From NCBI GenBank assembly GCA_024279575.1, contig JAJRRJ010000023.1:1-8319 (forward strand): DNA of 8,319 bases, read 5' to 3'. The DNA is from Alphaproteobacteria bacterium. GTDB taxonomy: Bacteria; Pseudomonadota; Alphaproteobacteria; Rhizobiales; Devosiaceae. Shown here in pieces: positions 6,385-8,319 of this stretch (within the stretch, counting starts at the first letter, position 1; each line of letters starts with the position of its first letter). The notes under the pieces were generated by a model. It ran no database searches. It saw only the letters and a list, made by a program, of their open reading frames with translations, and was not told the DNA's origin. The translations under genes and the position numbers were made by a program.

Positions 6385-6554
6385 TTTTTGCAGGCACGGC
6401 TGCAAATGGGCATCGCATACGAAGAGATAACGCATGGCATGTATGTTCATATGAAGACTTATACAAAAAAGCGAAAGTCAATCGAAGATTTTCGAAATTC
6501 CACTTGACCTAAGCGAAAACAACTCGCAATCTCCATGCTCAAGGGAGTGGGCGT

Positions 6555-6599
6555 CAACCCAAACGGGATTGGGTTGCGTGCAGTTTTTGCAACCCGATC
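6555..6599 (+). promoter_or_regulatory. Mutually exclusive overlapping stem-loops upstream of ugpB
   Basis: CAACCCAA (6555-6562) can pair with TTGGGTTG (6569-6576), a perfect 8-bp stem with a 6-base loop. The same middle segment can instead pair downstream: 6567-6577 with 6589-6599, an 11-bp stem with one T-G wobble and an 11-base loop. The two folds exclude each other. No T-tract follows, so a classical terminator is not evident. Tandem protein-binding half-sites are the alternative. Confidence 0.4.
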
Positions 6600-6679
6600 A
6601 CAAAATTCGGGTGTCCGGTTATTGCTTTTAGGGTAAAAATCGCGGCGAACCAAAAAAGCTCAACTTCCGTATTTGTGGC

Positions 6680-6704
6680 AGGTGTCTGAAAAGTTCTGAC
6701 ACCT
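6680..6704. promoter_or_regulatory. 25-bp dyad (operator or attenuator candidate) just ahead of ugpB
   Basis: AGGTGTCTGAA and TTCTGACACCT flank a 3-base centre AAG, symmetrical except for one T/T mismatch. It ends 30 bases before the ugpB ATG. As RNA it would be an 11-bp hairpin followed by TTGTTTAAG, a weak terminator shape. As DNA it looks like a repressor operator. It is not a pho box, since its halves are inverted and not direct repeats. Confidence 0.45.
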
Positions 6705-6734
6705 TGTTTAAGAGTTACACAGGGAGAAAACATA

Positions 6735-8048
6735 ATGGTTTTGAATAAGCTAAAAGTCGCAGCACTGGCTGCGAGCGCGTTTGTTGCATTGAGCGGCTCC
6801 GCTTTTGCGCAAACAGAAATTTCATGGTGGCATGCCATGGGTGGTGCCAATGGTGAGCGTATCGACCGGATGGCTGCGGAATTCAATGCTTTGCAGTCTG
6901 ATTATGTGATTGTACCTTCTTATAAGGGCAACTACACAGAAACCATGACAGCAGCGGTTGCTGCGTTCCGTGCTAATCAGCAACCTCATATCGTGCAGGT
7001 TTTTGAAGTTGGTACGGCAACCATGATGGCAGCCAAAGGCGCTGTCTATCCGGTTTATGAACTTATGGCAGATGCGGGCGTTGAATTTGACAAATCCGTA
7101 TATCTGCCTGCTGTGGTTTCCTATTATGAAGACACCGAAGGCAATCTTCTTTCTCTGCCATTTAACAGTTCAACACCGGTTTTGTGGTATAACAAGGACG
7201 CTTTTGCCAAAGCTGGCATTGAATCCCCCCCAACAACATGGGACGAATTGAACTCGGCGGCTCAGGCTTTGCTTGATAGCGGCATGACATGCGGGTATTC
7301 GTTTGGCTGGCAATCATGGGTCATGCTTGAAAACTATAGTGCATGGCACAATATTCCACTTGGCACTCAAGAGAATGGGTTTGCAGGTATTGATGCCCGC
7401 TTCACCTTCAACAATGACGCTGTGGTAAACCGTCTTCAGTCCATCGCGGACAGCCAGGAAAACGGTATTTTCAAATATGGCGGTCGTCGCGGGGATTCCC
7501 TTTCCATGTTCACATCAGGTGAATGCGGCATGTGGATGAACTCATCGGCCTATTATGGCTCAATGGTTTCCCAGGCTGAATTTGAATTTGGGCAAACCAT
7601 GCTGCCACTGGATACGGACGTTGCTGACGCAGCGCAAAACTCCATCATTGGTGGAGCAACCCTTTGGGTTATGCGTGGCAAAGATGATGCCGACTATAAG
7701 GGTGTTGCAGACTTTCTGAATTACATTTCCACCGATGAAGTTCAGGCCTGGTGGCATCAGGAAACCGGATATGTGCCCATTACAACCGGTGCAGCCGTAT
7801 TGTCTGAAGAACAAGGGTTTTATGTTGAAAACCCCGGTACTGACACAGCTATTGAACAGTTGAGCCTCAATGCTCCGGTGCCTAACTCACGCGGTGTTCG
7901 GTTTGGTAACTTCGTGCAGGTACGCGATATTATCAACGAAGAACTTGAAGCCTTGTGGGCCGGCTCCAAAACCGCCCAGGAAGCGATGGATGATGCCGTT
8001 GAGCGTGGTAACGAGCTGTTGGCTAAATTTGAACGCGCCAACAGCTAG
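6735..8048 (+). CDS. ugpB: sn-glycerol-3-phosphate ABC transporter, periplasmic substrate-binding protein
   Basis: UgpB captures sn-glycerol-3-phosphate and glycerophosphodiesters in the periplasm and delivers them to the UgpAE-UgpC importer. The 437-residue length fits the family. A signal peptide covers residues 1-25 (cut SAFA/Q). The UgpB-typical blocks are all present: ISWWHAMGGANGER (29-42), YKGNYTETMTAA (63-74), QVFEVGTATMMAAKG (88-102), LSLPFNSSTPVLWYNKDAF (139-157), MTCGYSFGWQSWV (184-196), YSAWHNIP (201-208), QNSIIGGATLWVM (301-313), TGYVPIT (344-350) and NSRGVRFGNFVQVRDI (384-399). Cys186 and Cys264 are the likely disulfide pair. AGGGAG stands 8 bases ahead of the ATG. The next gene begins as UgpA, confirming the operon. 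In enterobacteria ugp is phosphate-regulated through PhoB; I see no clear pho box here. Confidence 0.95.
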   Translation: MVLNKLKVAALAASAFVALSGSAFAQTEISWWHAMGGANGERIDRMAAEFNALQSDYVIVPSYKGNYTETMTAAVAAFRANQQPHIVQVFEVGTATMMAAKGAVYPVYELMADAGVEFDKSVYLPAVVSYYEDTEGNLLSLPFNSSTPVLWYNKDAFAKAGIESPPTTWDELNSAAQALLDSGMTCGYSFGWQSWVMLENYSAWHNIPLGTQENGFAGIDARFTFNNDAVVNRLQSIADSQENGIFKYGGRRGDSLSMFTSGECGMWMNSSAYYGSMVSQAEFEFGQTMLPLDTDVADAAQNSIIGGATLWVMRGKDDADYKGVADFLNYISTDEVQAWWHQETGYVPITTGAAVLSEEQGFYVENPGTDTAIEQLSLNAPVPNSRGVRFGNFVQVRDIINEELEALWAGSKTAQEAMDDAVERGNELLAKFERANS

Positions 8049-8052
8049 GAAC

Positions 8053-8066
8053 TTTCCTTAAGGAAA
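8053..8066. repeat. Perfect 14-bp palindrome after ugpB
   Basis: TTTCCTTAAGGAAA begins 5 bases after the ugpB stop, 6 bases ahead of the larger hairpin at 8072. It has no loop, so it is more likely a DNA-binding site or chance than an RNA hairpin. Confidence 0.35.
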
Positions 8067-8071
8067 ACCAT

Positions 8072-8102
8072 CCCGGCCTGTAAAAACTATTTGCAGGCCG
8101 GG
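8072..8102 (+). terminator. Intercistronic stem-loop between ugpB and ugpA
   Basis: CCCGGCCTGTAAA pairs with TTTGCAGGCCGGG (13 bp with one T-G wobble) around a 5-base loop. It is followed by CTTTCC, not a proper T-tract, so termination would be partial. Hairpins placed after the binding-protein gene of ABC operons commonly stabilise its mRNA and lower expression of the permease genes; that role is inferred here. Confidence 0.6.
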
Positions 8103-8152
8103 CTTTCCAAACAAACAATCGACCAATTGATTTTTAAGATGAAAGCGGCCTG

Positions 8153-8319
8153 ATGTTAAAACGCGTACATTTTGGCACCTCGATACTGCCCTACCTGTTG
8201 GTGGCGCCGCAGATTATCATCACCCTTGTTTTTTTTATGTGGCCTGCCGCGCAGGCAATTTTTCAATCCCTGCTGATTGAAGATGCGTTTGGCTTAAGCA
8301 CTGAATTTGTCTGGTTTGA
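8153..8319 (+). CDS. ugpA: sn-glycerol-3-phosphate ABC transporter permease, N-terminal fragment
   Basis: This is the start of the inner-membrane permease that pairs with UgpE to form the channel fed by UgpB. Fifty-five codons are present before the window ends; the full protein is usually a little under 300 residues. The N-terminus MLKRVHFGTSILPYLLVAPQ leads into the first membrane helix, IIITLVFFMWPAAQAIFQSL, and then EDAFGLSTEFVWF, which is the UgpA-typical sequence. ATG at 8153 is preceded by only a weak purine stretch (GAAAG). The start lies 104 bp after ugpB, beyond the intercistronic hairpin. The frame is open to the window edge, so nothing suggests damage. Confidence 0.9.
   Translation, partial: MLKRVHFGTSILPYLLVAPQIIITLVFFMWPAAQAIFQSLLIEDAFGLSTEFVWF

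Larger units (their letters stand above)
6385..6734. promoter_or_regulatory. ugpB upstream region, rich in inverted repeats
   Basis: About 350 bp with no convincing gene. It holds a weak hairpin (6387-6406, TTTGCAG/CTGCAAA) just after the upstream stop, which lacks a 3' T-tract, then the overlapping hairpins at 6555-6599 and the symmetrical dyad at 6680-6704. A 33-codon frame (6535-6636) has no Shine-Dalgarno. The ugpB promoter must lie here, but I cannot place it securely. Confidence 0.5.

Noticed and set aside
6535..6636. 33-codon leader peptide ahead of ugpB
   Set aside because: ATG present but no Shine-Dalgarno, and the codons coincide with the nested inverted repeats that explain the sequence better.
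6676..6720. PhoB box upstream of ugpB
   Set aside because: No pair of direct TGTCA-type repeats at 11-base spacing; the visible symmetry is inverted.
6554..6886. Minus-strand 110-codon frame over the ugpB 5' region
   Set aside because: Antisense to the ugpB signal-peptide region and to the regulatory dyads; no domain features.
8139..8153. Four-codon frame (MKAA) overlapping the ugpA ATG for translational coupling
   Set aside because: Too short and without a Shine-Dalgarno; its stop overlaps the ugpA start as chance would allow.

Overview
The window looks like chromosomal DNA of an alphaproteobacterium, most likely Hyphomicrobiales (Rhizobiales). The evidence is a Porin_2-type porin with the paired-cysteine N-terminus of that order, a soluble lytic transglycosylase of the rhizobial kind, an OmpA protein joined to a small COG3743-like helix-hairpin-helix (HhH) protein, and a ugpB-ugpA pair. 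Base composition is fairly even between AT and GC, lower than in many soil rhizobia. I see no rRNA, tRNA, CRISPR array, insertion sequence or phage gene.

Layout. Positions 1-746 (+) hold the 3' part of a soluble lytic murein transglycosylase gene. It is interrupted by an in-frame TGA at 132-134, although homology runs through the stop. Positions 795-1754 (+) encode an alpha/beta-hydrolase-fold protein that has lost the nucleophile and histidine of the catalytic triad. Converging on it is a three-gene minus-strand operon: ompA-like (3970 to 2621), a 46-residue membrane protein (2580 to 2440), and a membrane-anchored HhH protein (2418 to 1822). A doubtful 48-codon reading frame (4059-4205, +) lies between this operon and the porin. 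The porin (5459 to 4209, -) has a strong Shine-Dalgarno, a leader hairpin and a clear rho-independent terminator.

A gap of about 500 bp separates the porin from a divergent gene for a 138-residue exported protein of unknown function (5968-6384, +). A 350-bp gap rich in dyads (6385-6734) leads into ugpB (6735-8048, +) and the first 55 codons of ugpA (8153 to window end), which belong to an ABC importer for sn-glycerol-3-phosphate and its diesters.

Most of the window concerns the cell envelope: peptidoglycan cleavage, an OmpA-type peptidoglycan-binding protein, the general porin, and uptake of phospholipid-derived glycerophosphates. The points most worth a second look are the interrupted transglycosylase next to a degenerate hydrolase, the OmpA/small membrane protein/HhH operon, and the nested hairpins and symmetrical dyad upstream of ugpB. 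No clearly new defence or mobile system is visible.
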